DNA of 34,795 bases from Clostridia bacterium (GCA_017465885.1 JAFTVG010000013.1:1-34795), one strand, 5' to 3'; positions 14,747-23,612 are shown, counted from the first letter of the stretch. Program-made: numbers and translations. The notes: generated by a model from the sequence alone, not told the origin.

Positions 14747-16036
14747 ATGAAACGTGAATTTCGATTGTTTTGCGTTCTTTTGCTGGTGCTTGCACTTGTC
14801 TTATCCTCCTGCGCTGTTCCTGCTGCTTCTACCGATAGACAGAGCCCTTCCTTGAGTGAGGATGGTGTTTGGGATTTTGTAATTGCTCACTTTCAAACGG
14901 CGCAAGAGTTGGCGCGGTGGATATATCCTGACGGTTTAGGAGCTTCAGAGGCAGAGCTTTACTGTAAGGCAGGATACCTTATGCAGTTGTTCGATGCAAT
15001 TGAATGCGGCAGAGCGTTTGTATATGATCTTACTTTAACTAACGGCTCCTCTCCTTTGGTCAAGAACGGTGCGGCTGTTTTAAACTATCAGACCTTTCCT
15101 ACAATCAGGTACGATTGTAAAACGAAGGGGAAGGGATACTCCGTGAAAGTAAGATACAATGTCAATAAGGAGCCCGAAGCGGATTTCTTGGCAAGCTGCC
15201 TGCAACGTTGGGGGCACATTGGTGACGAAAATTTTGAAATTGTTGAGGAATCGCTTTCTTTTTCAGGGAAAACGGTGAAGGCTGCGCGCGTGACCGATCT
15301 TGAAAGTGGATCTCAAACGTTATTCCTATCATACGATCGGAACGTGGTCGTTGAATTTAGAAATTACGGAGGTTCGCCGTTTAGCCAAGCGCAGTTATCT
15401 AAGCTCAGAATGAAGCCTCTGTTTCCCGGCGCGCTTTTAGGCAGTACCGACGAAAAAACGGGCAAAAACGGCTTTTTCGATATCGGTGTGTGCGGGATTG
15501 ATGAGCTTATATTGGCAGAAAAAGAGCTTAGTGACGAGGAGCTGGAAGCCTTTTTGGCAGGGAGTGACGGACGGTTTTCCTATGCCGAAGGAGGCATCAA
15601 GACGCGGGAGGATGTAACTGCGTTGCTTGCTGCGCTTGAGGAGCAGAAGGTCTTTCATTCCACTGAGTGCGACGAATACGGGCTGATGTATTTCGGTGAT
15701 ACCAAGCGGATTCGTACCTATTACCGTTTGGGCGGGCTGAATGTTCAGTTTGATTACCTGACCACGGTAGAGCAACTTGAAGAGGCATATCGGGTAGTCG
15801 AAGGATCTGAAGATTATACGCATCGTAAGGGCGGCGTTTATTGGAAGGAATATCCGATGTGGGAATGGTTCCATTGTGAATCGGAGGGCGCCTATATTCT
15901 TTTGTATGAGGGGCTGATGATCACTGTTACGGGCGAGGATGTTGCTCATTTTGAAGAAAAGGAACGCAATAGGTGGTTTAGAGAAACGGTTGCTGACAAA
16001 TTTCACCTTGTAAGTGACAGAGCGCAGTTTGAATAA
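14747..16036 (+). CDS. lipoprotein of unknown function
   Basis: A 429-aa predicted lipoprotein with a signal peptide and lipobox L-S-S-C (Cys22). The body is mixed alpha/beta in appearance, without low-complexity linker or recognised motif. RBS GAAAGGAG lies seven or so bases upstream of the ATG. A TTGACA at 14698-14703 could be a -35, but the -10 at the right distance (TGAATG) is poor. It ends just before a strong intrinsic terminator, making it the last gene of this lipoprotein island. Third-position AT is less extreme than in the two upstream lipoproteins. It is unrelated in sequence to them beyond the signal peptide. Confidence 0.82.
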   Translation: MKREFRLFCVLLLVLALVLSSCAVPAASTDRQSPSLSEDGVWDFVIAHFQTAQELARWIYPDGLGASEAELYCKAGYLMQLFDAIECGRAFVYDLTLTNGSSPLVKNGAAVLNYQTFPTIRYDCKTKGKGYSVKVRYNVNKEPEADFLASCLQRWGHIGDENFEIVEESLSFSGKTVKAARVTDLESGSQTLFLSYDRNVVVEFRNYGGSPFSQAQLSKLRMKPLFPGALLGSTDEKTGKNGFFDIGVCGIDELILAEKELSDEELEAFLAGSDGRFSYAEGGIKTREDVTALLAALEEQKVFHSTECDEYGLMYFGDTKRIRTYYRLGGLNVQFDYLTTVEQLEEAYRVVEGSEDYTHRKGGVYWKEYPMWEWFHCESEGAYILLYEGLMITVTGEDVAHFEEKERNRWFRETVADKFHLVSDRAQFE

Positions 16037-16043
16037 TCTTTAT

Positions 16044-16079
16044 TCCCCGCCCGAAAGGGCGGGGAGCTTTTTGTTTTTT
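16044..16079 (+). terminator. intrinsic terminator
   Basis: A 9-bp GC stem with GAAA loop (16044-16065) is followed by a T-rich run to about 16079, 8 bp after the lipoprotein stop. Its stem core is the same as at 13581 and 33498, but only this copy has the T-tract. Confidence 0.85.
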
Positions 16080-16168
16080 AAAGGGTGTGCCCTTTCGGGC
16101 GGGCTGGGAAAAAGAGGGGCGTTTTTCTTGCTTGCTTGGGGGGATGAAAAAGTTTTGACAAAAAAATC

Positions 16169-16197
16169 TTGACAACGGCAGGTCGATATGATAGAAT
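16169..16197 (+). promoter_or_regulatory. promoter of the yicC-rsmB operon
   Basis: Perfect -35 TTGACA, 17-bp spacer, -10 TAGAAT. It leaves a leader of about 100 nt before yicC, including a short imperfect hairpin near 16270-16292. Nothing in the leader matched a riboswitch I know. Confidence 0.8.
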
Positions 16198-16303
16198 TAT
16201 CTATGTATAGAGTCCTATAAGAATATCCCGTAAGGACGAGCCTATATGGACGAAGATCGCGTTTGAATGCCGCCCCTTTTTCGGGTGCGGGTAAGGAGCA
16301 ATT

Positions 16304-17191
16304 ATGGCAAGAAGTATGACCGCCTTCGGCAGAGCGAGCGGCGTGGTAAACGGTAAGGAGATCCTTGTGGAGATCCGCTCTGTAAACAATCGTTATCTTG
16401 ACACCACCGTGAAGATCTCCAGAGCCTACGGTGCTCTTGAAGAGCGTGCAAAGACCTATCTTTCAAAGGGCGGCGTTTCAAGAGGCAAGGTGGATCTGTC
16501 TATCTCCGTGAATATGCTGGAAAACAAGGTGGGACAGGTGGTGCTGGATCGGGCGTACGCCGAGAGCTACATTGCCGCCCTGCGTCAGCTTCAGAGCGAA
16601 TTTGACTTAAAGGACGATATCTCCACCATGCGGGTCGCCTCAAACAGAGATCTGTTCGTCTTCACCCACGGGCAGGAGGACGAGGAAGAGGCTTGGGCGG
16701 ACATCGTCACCGTCTTTGCCCCCGCCCTTGAAATGTTCCTTGAAAGAAGGCGCGTTGAGGGCGAGAACTTAAAGAAGGATCTTCTTTTGAAGAAGGCGGA
16801 GCTGATGGCACTTGCCGAGATCGTGGAAAAGAAGGCGGCAAGCTACACCGAGGTCTACCGTCAGAAATTGGAGACGCGTCTTAAAAACGTGCTTGCCGAT
16901 CAGAAGATCGTGCTTGACGAGGCAAGGATCCTGACCGAATGCGCCATTTTTGCCGACAAGACGGCTGTGGACGAGGAGCTGGTGCGTCTGCGCTCCCACT
17001 TTGCCGCCTTTGACGAGATCTTTGAAAGCGACGAGCCCATTGGCAGAAAGCTGGACTTCCTGCTTCAGGAAATGAACAGAGAGACCAACACCATCGGCAG
17101 CAAATGCTCCGATGCCGAAACGGCGGCAACGGTGGTGGAAATGAAGTGTCTGCTTGAAAAGATCAGAGAGCAGATCCAGAACTTAGAGTAA
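16304..17191 (+). CDS. yicC: YicC-family endoribonuclease
   Basis: A 295-aa YicC/YloC protein; members of this family are endoribonucleases involved in RNA turnover. The N-terminus M-x-R-S-M-T-A-F-G-R and early R-S-V-N-N-R-Y-L-D are conserved. The C-terminal DUF1732 part has R-K-L-D-F-L-L-Q-E-M-N-R-E-T-N-T-I-G-S-K, the family signature. The ATG follows GTAAGGAG. It is the first gene of the core operon and is followed after 26 bp by remA, the usual Firmicutes order. Confidence 0.96.
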   Translation: MARSMTAFGRASGVVNGKEILVEIRSVNNRYLDTTVKISRAYGALEERAKTYLSKGGVSRGKVDLSISVNMLENKVGQVVLDRAYAESYIAALRQLQSEFDLKDDISTMRVASNRDLFVFTHGQEDEEEAWADIVTVFAPALEMFLERRRVEGENLKKDLLLKKAELMALAEIVEKKAASYTEVYRQKLETRLKNVLADQKIVLDEARILTECAIFADKTAVDEELVRLRSHFAAFDEIFESDEPIGRKLDFLLQEMNRETNTIGSKCSDAETAATVVEMKCLLEKIREQIQNLE

Positions 17192-17217
17192 AAGAAGGCT
17201 CGGAAGGATATACTGAT

Positions 17218-17466
17218 ATGAGATTTGTCAGCGTGGGCGCGGGAAGCGTGGTGGCGGCAGAGCGGGTCGTTTCTGCTGCGGCACCCGACAGTGCACCCTT
17301 AAAGCGCCTTGTGCAGGAAGCCAAGGAGGAGGGAAGTGCCATTGATCTGACCCAGGGAAAGAAGTGCCGCTCGGTGCTCATCCTTGATAACGGTATGGTG
17401 GTGCTGTCCGCTCTTGAGATGGAGACCCTGACCGAGCGGTTGACCAAAAAGGAGGAGACGGTGTGA
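17218..17466 (+). CDS. remA: RemA/DUF370-family DNA-binding regulator
   Basis: An 82-aa member of the DUF370 (RemA/ExtA) family. In Bacillus, RemA binds DNA as an oligomeric ring and activates biofilm-matrix operons. The protein starts with F-V-S-V-G-A-G-S-V-V, and has A-I-D-L-T-Q-G-K-K-C-R-S-V-L-I-L-D-N-G in the middle, both family features. Its stop overlaps the gmk start (GTGA), the standard arrangement in Firmicutes. Matrix control in this organism is an inference; the conserved neighbourhood is what supports the call. Confidence 0.93.
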   Translation: MRFVSVGAGSVVAAERVVSAAAPDSAPLKRLVQEAKEEGSAIDLTQGKKCRSVLILDNGMVVLSALEMETLTERLTKKEETV

Positions 17467-18089
17467 GTGTGAAAAAGGAAAAGGGACTTTTGATCGTCCT
17501 TTCGGGTCCTGCGGGCTCGGGCAAGGGAACGGTGGTGAAGGAGATCCTTGACCGCTATCCCGCAGACTTCTGTCTGTCTGTATCGGCGACCACCAGAGCG
17601 CCGAGACCGGGCGAGGAGCACGGGGTGCATTACTATTTTATCGATAAGCCTGCCTTTGAAGAGCGCATCGGGCAGGGCGCGATGCTGGAGTACGCCGAAT
17701 ACTGCGGAAACTACTACGGAACGCCTGCCGACTACGTGCAAAAGCAGCTTGAGGAGGGCAAAAACGTGATCCTTGAGATCGAGGTGCAAGGAGCATTAAA
17801 GATCAAGGAGCGTTTCCCCGACACCCTGCTGGTGATGGTCACGCCTCCAAGCTTTTCCATCCTTGAAGCCCGTCTGCGGGGCAGAGGGACCAACACCGAG
17901 GAGGACATCAAAAACCGTCTTGCCCACTCCAGATGGGAGCTTTCCAATTTGGAAAGGTACGACTACGCCGTGATCAACGAAGACGGCAGAGCGGGCGATG
18001 CGGCAGATGAGATCGCCGCCATCGTGGCAAGCGAAAAGAAGAGGACCTGCCGCAACAAGGATTTTGCAAGGATCTTTTTTGAAAATTGA
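17463..18089 (+). CDS. gmk: guanylate kinase
   Basis: Phosphorylates GMP to GDP with ATP; essential for GTP and dGTP supply. It is 208 aa, the usual length. The P-loop S-G-P-A-G-S-G-K-G-T is at 14-23, followed by S-A-T-T-R-A-P-R-P-G-E and H-Y-Y-F in the GMP-binding lobe. Start: GTG at 17463, overlapping the remA stop by four bases, with GGAGG seven bases upstream; a second GTG at 17469 is possible but is less well spaced. Confidence 0.96.
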   Translation: MSVKKEKGLLIVLSGPAGSGKGTVVKEILDRYPADFCLSVSATTRAPRPGEEHGVHYYFIDKPAFEERIGQGAMLEYAEYCGNYYGTPADYVQKQLEEGKNVILEIEVQGALKIKERFPDTLLVMVTPPSFSILEARLRGRGTNTEEDIKNRLAHSRWELSNLERYDYAVINEDGRAGDAADEIAAIVASEKKRTCRNKDFARIFFEN

Positions 18090-18093
18090 AAAA

Positions 18094-18107
18094 TGCCCCC
18101 GGGGGCA
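18094..18107. promoter_or_regulatory. 14-bp GC palindrome between gmk and rpoZ
   Basis: TGCCCCCGGGGGCA is a perfect palindrome in the gap after the gmk stop. There is no T-run, so it may act as an mRNA processing or stability element rather than a terminator. Confidence 0.4.
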
Positions 18108-18173
18108 AAGAACGTATAGCGAAATACACAATCAAGCAACGGCGACACGCCGAAATGAAGAAAGAGGAACAAT

Positions 18174-18530
18174 ATGATCTATCCTACCCTTGACCAGCTG
18201 AGCAAAGACGGAAAGTTTGACCGTTACACCGTGACCATCGCCGCCGCAAAGGGGGCAAGAATGGTGACCGAGGAATACGTTGCCGAAAGAGAGAGAGCCG
18301 AGCAGATGGTTGCCCGCAAGGAGACCGACAAGAGCCTGGGCGCACTCATCGACAAGGAGCTTCGCGACGAAAAGGCGGTCAGAACCGCGGTACACCGTCT
18401 GCACAGCGGTGAATACGTGATCGGCCCCAAGCCCGAAAAGGCGGCTGAGGAGTGCGAAGAGCTTCCCGAAGCGGCAGAAGAAGAGAGCGCAGAGGAAGAT
18501 GCTGATGGCGCAGAGCCTGTTGAAGAATAA
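18174..18530 (+). CDS. rpoZ: RNA polymerase omega subunit with acidic tail
   Basis: The small subunit that helps assemble RNA polymerase by chaperoning beta'. The core at 1-80 has Y-T-V-T-I-A-A-A-K-G-A-R near 18-29 and a helix with conserved acidic and basic residues, consistent with omega. At 118 aa it is longer than most Clostridial omegas of about 70-90 aa because of a C-terminal tail (about 85-118) made almost entirely of Glu, Ala, Asp and Pro. The ATG follows AAGAGGAAC. The position after gmk supports the call. Confidence 0.92.
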   Translation: MIYPTLDQLSKDGKFDRYTVTIAAAKGARMVTEEYVAERERAEQMVARKETDKSLGALIDKELRDEKAVRTAVHRLHSGEYVIGPKPEKAAEECEELPEAAEEESAEEDADGAEPVEE

Positions 18531-18640
18531 GGGCTCAAAAAAGGAAAAAGATAACGGGCAACCGTGAAAGACAATACCGCTTTGAGGGTTGGCAGGCAGG
18601 CTGACCCTCTTTGTTTGTAGATCGAAAAGGAGGGGAAACC

Positions 18641-21142
18641 GTGGAAAAAACGGGCGAAAGCAGGGTAGAACACTATAATATTGCCTCGATCTGGCTTCTT
18701 GACGCGCCCTACAGCATCGACCGCCCCTTCGACTATTTCGTGCCCGCCGAGATGCGGGGGGAGCTGTGTCTCGGGTGCTTTGTTGCGGTGCCCTTCGGCA
18801 AGGGCAACCGTCCCATGACCGGGGTGGTCTTTGAGCTGACCTTCGGCGAGGACGTCTCGGGGCTTAAGAGCATCCGGCAGATCTTCGACACCGAGGGACT
18901 GACCTTGAACGAGGAGATGCGCGGTCTTGCCCGCTTTATGAAGGAGCAGACCTTCTGCACGCTGGGAGACGCTGTCAGAGCCATCCTGCCCGTGGGGGTC
19001 TTCAAGGGGCTGGGCGTTTACTATACCGCGGTGGGCGAGCCTGAGGGCGAGCTCAATTTGCGGGCAAAAGAGCTTTACGAGCTGATAAAGAAGGCGCCCG
19101 AGGGAAGAGAGCTGACCCTTGAAAAGGTGAAGGAGCGCTTCGGGCAGGACGGCGAGAGACTGCTTGAGTCGCTGACCGAGCTGGGGCTGATCGAAAAGCG
19201 CTACCGCTCAAGAGATTTGGCGGGCAGACAGTATAGGGACGAATACGGCATTTCCTCAAAGGAACATCCCCTGCCCAAGGGCAAAAAGCAGTTGGCTCTT
19301 TACGAATACCTTGCCGCCGCCTCTTTGCCCGTCCCGAAGGAGGAGCTTTGCGAGCGCTTCGGAAACTGCGCCGCTCCCCTGAAGGCGATGGTGCAAAAGG
19401 GACAGATCGTTTTAACGAAAAAAGAATATTACCGACCGGTCTTCGACCTGCCCCCCTCCCCGCCCGATGACAACCGCTTAAGCGACGAGCAGGAGGCGGC
19501 AAGAGCCCGCATCTGCGAGCTGGTGGACGAGGGAAAGCCCCGCGGCGTCCTTCTTTACGGCGTGACGGGCAGCGGCAAGACCAGAGTGATGAAGGCGGTC
19601 ATTGACCATGTGGTATCAAGGGGCAGGGGCGTGATCGTTCTCGTGCCCGAGATCTCGCTGACCCCTCAGACGGTGTCGCTCTTCACCTCTTTCTTCGGAG
19701 AGCAGGTGGCGATCCTGCATTCGGGCCTTTCGGCAGGTCAGCGCTTTGACCAATGGATGCGCATCAAGGAGGGCAGGGCAAAGATCTGCATCGGCACCCG
19801 CTCCGCCATCTTCGCCCCCTTTGAAAAGCTGGGGCTGGTGATCATCGACGAGGAGCAGGAGCATACCTATAAATCGGATATGTCCCCCCGCTATCACGCA
19901 AGGGATATTGCCCGCTACCGTTGCGCGGGGCAAAACGCCCTGATGCTGCTTTCCTCCGCGACCCCTTGCGTTGAAAGCTATTACAAGGCAAAAGAGGGGA
20001 TCTACACCCTGGTGACCTTGAAAAAGCGGTACGGAAGCGCCGCCCTCCCCCGCGCCATCATCTGCGATATGAGGGGCGAGGGACACCGTAACGAACCGAT
20101 CGGGCAGGTACTTCGGGATGAGCTGGCGGAAAATTTGAGAAGGGGAGAGCAGAGCATTCTGTTCGTGAACCGAAGGGGCTATAACCACTTTGCATCCTGC
20201 GCCCTGTGCGGAGAGAGCGTCAGCTGTCCCCATTGCTCGGTGAGCCTGACCTACCACGCCTACGGACGCTACAAGCCCGAGGAAAACACCGCCGCAGAGC
20301 GGGCGAAGCACGGGTATCTGACCTGCCACTATTGCGGCTACCGTCAGCCCGTGCCCCAAGATTGCCCCTCTTGCGCAAGCCCCCTGCTTCAATTTATGGG
20401 GTGCGGTACCCAGATGGTGGAAAACGAGCTGAGCACCTTGTTTGAAAACGTTCCCCTGCTGCGGTTGGATTCGGATACCACCGCCACCAAGGATGCCTTT
20501 GATGAAAAGCTGGGCAGCTTCAGAAGAGGGGAGGCGTCCATTATGCTGGGCACCCAGATGGTGACCAAGGGGCACGATTTCCCCGGGGTGACCCTCGTTG
20601 GGGTGGTCTTGGCAGACAGCGGGCTTTATATGGACGACTACCGTGCCGCCGAGCACACCTTCTCGCTCATTACCCAGGTCGTTGGCAGAGCAGGCAGGGG
20701 CAAGAGCCCGGGCAGAGCGGTCATCCAGACCTTCAACCCCGACCACCAAGCCATCGTCCTTGCGGCAAAGCAGGACTACGACGCCTTTTACGACAACGAG
20801 ATCAAGCTGCGCCGCGCGCTGGTCTTCCCGCCCTTTTGCGACGTTCTTCTTTTGAACGTCTGGGGGGCTGACGAGGGCGAGGTGAAGAGAAGCGCAGGTG
20901 CGCTGGCGCAAAAGCTGTGCAAATACAGAGAAGGGGCGTATAAGGACCTGCCTATGGCGGTCTTCGGACCCTTCGAGGCACCCCTTTACAGAGTAAAGGA
21001 TACTTATCGGATGCGCTTTGTGATCAAATGCCGGAACAGTAAGCCCTTAAGGGCGCTGATACACCGCATCATGGCGGAGTTTTCGGCGGATTACAAGCAA
21101 AAAATACAAATTTTTGCGGATATGAACCCCTCCTCCCTTTGA
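18641..21142 (+). CDS. priA: primosomal replication-restart helicase PriA
   Basis: Recognises stalled forks and D-loops and loads the replicative helicase. The product is 833 aa from GTG 18641, which has AAGGAGGGG five bases upstream; the open frame reaches back ten codons to a TTG without RBS. An N-terminal 3'-DNA-binding domain is followed by Walker A G-V-T-G-S-G-K-T at about 308, D-E-E-Q-E-H at about 403, and the zinc-binding region (about 520-590) with paired Cys including C-A-L-C, C-P-H-C, C-H-Y-C and C-P-S-C. The motif G-R-A-G-R-G lies further on. In most Firmicutes coaBC sits between rpoZ and priA; here it is absent. Confidence 0.96.
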   Translation: MEKTGESRVEHYNIASIWLLDAPYSIDRPFDYFVPAEMRGELCLGCFVAVPFGKGNRPMTGVVFELTFGEDVSGLKSIRQIFDTEGLTLNEEMRGLARFMKEQTFCTLGDAVRAILPVGVFKGLGVYYTAVGEPEGELNLRAKELYELIKKAPEGRELTLEKVKERFGQDGERLLESLTELGLIEKRYRSRDLAGRQYRDEYGISSKEHPLPKGKKQLALYEYLAAASLPVPKEELCERFGNCAAPLKAMVQKGQIVLTKKEYYRPVFDLPPSPPDDNRLSDEQEAARARICELVDEGKPRGVLLYGVTGSGKTRVMKAVIDHVVSRGRGVIVLVPEISLTPQTVSLFTSFFGEQVAILHSGLSAGQRFDQWMRIKEGRAKICIGTRSAIFAPFEKLGLVIIDEEQEHTYKSDMSPRYHARDIARYRCAGQNALMLLSSATPCVESYYKAKEGIYTLVTLKKRYGSAALPRAIICDMRGEGHRNEPIGQVLRDELAENLRRGEQSILFVNRRGYNHFASCALCGESVSCPHCSVSLTYHAYGRYKPEENTAAERAKHGYLTCHYCGYRQPVPQDCPSCASPLLQFMGCGTQMVENELSTLFENVPLLRLDSDTTATKDAFDEKLGSFRRGEASIMLGTQMVTKGHDFPGVTLVGVVLADSGLYMDDYRAAEHTFSLITQVVGRAGRGKSPGRAVIQTFNPDHQAIVLAAKQDYDAFYDNEIKLRRALVFPPFCDVLLLNVWGADEGEVKRSAGALAQKLCKYREGAYKDLPMAVFGPFEAPLYRVKDTYRMRFVIKCRNSKPLRALIHRIMAEFSADYKQKIQIFADMNPSSL

Positions 21143-21183
21143 TCGGAGGAGAAAAAACGAAAAACGAAGGAAGGAAGAACGAT

Positions 21184-21669
21184 ATGGCAATTCTTCAGAT
21201 CTTAGACGACAGCAACGACGTGCTGAGAAAAAAATGCAGAGAGGTTACCGAGATCACTCCCCGTATCCTGACCCTGCTTGACGATATGACCGAGACCCTC
21301 CACAGAGCAAACGGCGCGGGTCTTGCCGCCCCTCAGGTGGGGGTACTGCGCAGAGTGGTGCTGGTGGAGGCAGAGCCGGGACAGCTTTACGAGTTGATCA
21401 ACCCCGAGATCGTGGAAGCAAGGGGCGAGCAGTGCGAGGTGGAGGGATGTCTGTCCCTTCCCCATCAGTGGGGAACGGTGAAGCGCCCTGCCTGGGTGAA
21501 GGTGAAGGCACAGAACAGAAAGGGCGAATGGGTCTTTTACGAGGGCGAAGAGCTGCTTGCCAGAGCCTTCTGCCACGAGATCGACCACTTAAACGGCATC
21601 CTCTTCAAGGACAAAGCGGAGCATATGATGTCAAGAAAAGAGATCGAGGAGTACTTTGCAGAGGATTGA
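21184..21669 (+). CDS. def: peptide deformylase
   Basis: Removes the formyl group from nascent proteins using a metal ion. Three family motifs are intact in the 161-aa product: G-A-G-L-A-A-P-Q-V-G (44-53), E-G-C-L-S (87-91) and H-E-I-D-H (131-135), whose Cys and His residues bind the metal. The ATG at 21184 is preferred because AAGGAAGGAAG is upstream and the protein then begins as the family does. A TTG at 21139 overlapping the priA stop would add 15 untypical residues. Confidence 0.96.
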   Translation: MAILQILDDSNDVLRKKCREVTEITPRILTLLDDMTETLHRANGAGLAAPQVGVLRRVVLVEAEPGQLYELINPEIVEARGEQCEVEGCLSLPHQWGTVKRPAWVKVKAQNRKGEWVFYEGEELLARAFCHEIDHLNGILFKDKAEHMMSRKEIEEYFAED

Positions 21670-21695
21670 GCGGAAGGCTGCTGGTTTGAATAAAA

Positions 21696-21901
21696 GCCGT
21701 TCTTAAAAAAAGCATACGGGCGTGTTTTCGGCTTAAAACCGATCAAAACACCCCGCCATCGAAATTTTTTGGAATTCTTAAAACCTTCAAAAAGTCGATC
21801 AAGCGGCTTAGAAAAAGCATGCGGGTGTGCTTTCGGCTTGAGTCGAACCCCAAACACCCCCAACCATCAAAATTTTTTGGAATTCTTAAAACCTTTTTTA
21901 T
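21696..21901 (+). repeat. two direct ~98-bp repeats before fmt
   Basis: Unit 1 (about 21696-21794) and unit 2 (about 21803-21901) share the order AAAGCAT-CGGG-GTG-TTTCGGCTT, a divergent middle, then an identical ATTTTTTGGAATTCTTAAAA. The offset is 107 bp. They occupy an otherwise compact operon between def and fmt. Confidence 0.75.
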
Positions 21902-21916
21902 AAAAAAGGTTTTAAG
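21885..21916. repeat. 32-bp perfect AT-rich palindrome
   Basis: Perfect inverted repeat centred on TTATAA between positions 21900 and 21901, with 16-bp arms. It overlaps the end of the second direct repeat. A similar but imperfect palindrome, also centred on TATA, is at 32475-32502. Confidence 0.75.
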
Positions 21917-21923
21917 CGGGTTG

Positions 21924-21942
21924 TTAAGGGCGGAGCCCTTAA
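21924..21942 (+). promoter_or_regulatory. hairpin spanning the fmt ribosome-binding site
   Basis: Arms TTAAGGGC and GCCCTTAA enclose a GGA loop. The GGAG at 21932-21935 is the Shine-Dalgarno candidate and the start codon ATG begins at the last base of the 3' arm. This could modulate fmt translation. Confidence 0.5.
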
Positions 21943-22892
21943 TGTATTATATTATCATGAGAGTATTGTTTATGGGAACGCCGGATTTTGCGGCGGTGAG
22001 TTTAAAAAGACTGCTTGAGGAGAAGGATCTGGAGATCGACGTGGTCACCCAGCCCGACAAGCCTCAGGGCAGACATATGGTATTGACCCCCTCGGCGGTA
22101 AAGAAAGCGGCGCTTGAGGCGGGGCTTACGGTCTATCAGCCCGAAACGCTGAAAAACGAAGCCTTTTTGGAGACGCTGAAGGAGCTTGACCCCCAGATCA
22201 TTCTGGTGGTGGCATACGGCAAGATCCTGCCTTCTTATATCCTTGACTATCCCAAGTACGGATGCATCAACCTGCACGGCTCGCTTTTGCCTCTTTACAG
22301 AGGCGCGGCGCCCATGCAGAGAATGGTCATCGACGGCAGGGAGGAGATCGGTGTGACCACCATGTATATGGCAGAGGGGCTGGATACCGGAGATATGCTT
22401 GAAAAATGGCGCACACCCCTGCCTTCCGACGCCGATTTCGAGTGGGTGCACGATACCCTTGCAAAAAACGGCGCGGAGCTGCTTCTTTCCACCTTAAGAA
22501 AGGCGCAGGAGGGCGCGCTTCTTCCCGAAAAGCAGGACGAAGGGCAGGCAAGCTATGCCGCAAAGATCTTGAAGGAGGACTGTCTGCTCCATTTTGAAGA
22601 GAGCGCCGCCGCCCTTCATAACCGCATCAGAGGGCTTTGTCCCGTCCCCCTTGCCTTTACCACCTTAAAGGGCAAGAGCCTGAAGATCCTCAAAAGCAGA
22701 GTCATAAAGGAGCAGGGCGTGTTCGGCGCGCCCGGTCAGGTGCTTTCTCTTGAAAAGGAGGGGGTATACGTTGCCTGCGGTCAGGGCATCTTACAGATTG
22801 AGGGTGTGAAGCCCGAGGGCAAAAAGGCGATGTCCTGCGCCGATTTCATCAGAGGCAGAGGCATTGCAAAGGGAGATCTTCTCGGAGGCTGA
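21942..22892 (+). CDS. fmt: methionyl-tRNA formyltransferase
   Basis: Transfers a formyl group from 10-formyl-THF to initiator Met-tRNA, the counterpart of peptide deformylase. The family start M-R-V-L-F-M-G-T-P-D-F and the catalytic N-L-H-G-S-L-L-P-L-Y-R-G-A-A-P are visible, with D-T-G-D following. The C-terminal tRNA-binding domain is present. Start: ATG 21942 gives 316 aa and has GGAG six bases upstream; ATG 21957 gives 311 aa, fits the family N-terminus better, but has no RBS. I chose 21942. The frame upstream of 21942 runs through repeat DNA and is not coding. Confidence 0.95.
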   Translation: MYYIIMRVLFMGTPDFAAVSLKRLLEEKDLEIDVVTQPDKPQGRHMVLTPSAVKKAALEAGLTVYQPETLKNEAFLETLKELDPQIILVVAYGKILPSYILDYPKYGCINLHGSLLPLYRGAAPMQRMVIDGREEIGVTTMYMAEGLDTGDMLEKWRTPLPSDADFEWVHDTLAKNGAELLLSTLRKAQEGALLPEKQDEGQASYAAKILKEDCLLHFEESAAALHNRIRGLCPVPLAFTTLKGKSLKILKSRVIKEQGVFGAPGQVLSLEKEGVYVACGQGILQIEGVKPEGKKAMSCADFIRGRGIAKGDLLGG

Positions 22893-22925
22893 TCCCTCGC
22901 TTTTTGAAAAAAGGAGAACAAAGCG

Positions 22926-23612
22926 ATGTTTTGGTACGATCCCACCCTGCTCATCCTGATCCCCGGCATTCTTTTGGCGCTGGCGGCGCAGGTCTATATG
23001 AGCAACACCTACGGAAAATATGCGAGAGCACGAAGCCTTTCGGGGCTGACGGGCTACACCGCCGCAAGAAGGATCTTGGATAGCGCAGGGCTTTACCACG
23101 TGCAGATCGAAATGATCGGCGGCGAGCTTACCGACCATTTTGACCCGCGGGCAAACGTTTTGCGGCTGTCAAAGGGGGTCTACGAGAGCGGCTCGGTTGC
23201 CGCCATCGGCGTTGCCGCCCACGAGTGCGGGCACGCCGTACAGTATGCCGAGAGCTATGCCCCCATGAAGCTGAGGGGAGCGCTGGTGAAGACCACCAAT
23301 ATCAGCTCCACCCTGTCCTTTGCCATCATCCTTTTGGGAATGCTTTTCTCCATTCCCGAGATCGCCTATATCGGCATCGGATTCTTTTTGGTGGTGGTCT
23401 TTTTCCAGCTGGTCACCCTGCCCGTGGAGTTTAACGCCAGCAACCGCGCCGTTGCCATCCTTGGGGGCGGAATCCTGCCCCAAGGGGAGCTTGAAGGGGT
23501 GAAAAAGGTGTTGACTGCCGCGGCACTGACCTACGTTGCCGCTTTCATCAACGCCGTTTTGCAGCTGCTCAGGCTCCTTGCCCTGGTCGGCGGCAGAGGT
23601 AGAAGAAGATGA
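22926..23612 (+). CDS. YugP-type zinc metallopeptidase, membrane protein
   Basis: A 228-aa member of the PF04298 family found in Firmicutes. It has an N-terminal transmembrane segment (about 6-26), the zinc motif H-E-C-G-H at about 99-103 followed by A-V-Q-Y, then two or three hydrophobic helices (about 125-165 and 195-220). The physiological substrate is not known for the family. RBS AAAGGAG precedes the ATG. The gene's position between fmt and rsmB is common in Clostridia. The C-terminus is short and Arg/Gly rich. Confidence 0.92.
   Translation: MFWYDPTLLILIPGILLALAAQVYMSNTYGKYARARSLSGLTGYTAARRILDSAGLYHVQIEMIGGELTDHFDPRANVLRLSKGVYESGSVAAIGVAAHECGHAVQYAESYAPMKLRGALVKTTNISSTLSFAIILLGMLFSIPEIAYIGIGFFLVVVFFQLVTLPVEFNASNRAVAILGGGILPQGELEGVKKVLTAAALTYVAAFINAVLQLLRLLALVGGRGRRR

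Noticed and set aside
19616..20911. 431-codon open frame on the minus strand inside priA
   Set aside because: priA is certain on the other strand, with all helicase and zinc motifs; the antisense product matches nothing known.
21537..21863. 108-codon minus-strand frame with an internal repeat in its protein
   Set aside because: The protein repeat is only the translation of the direct DNA repeat before fmt; it overlaps the end of def and lacks an RBS.
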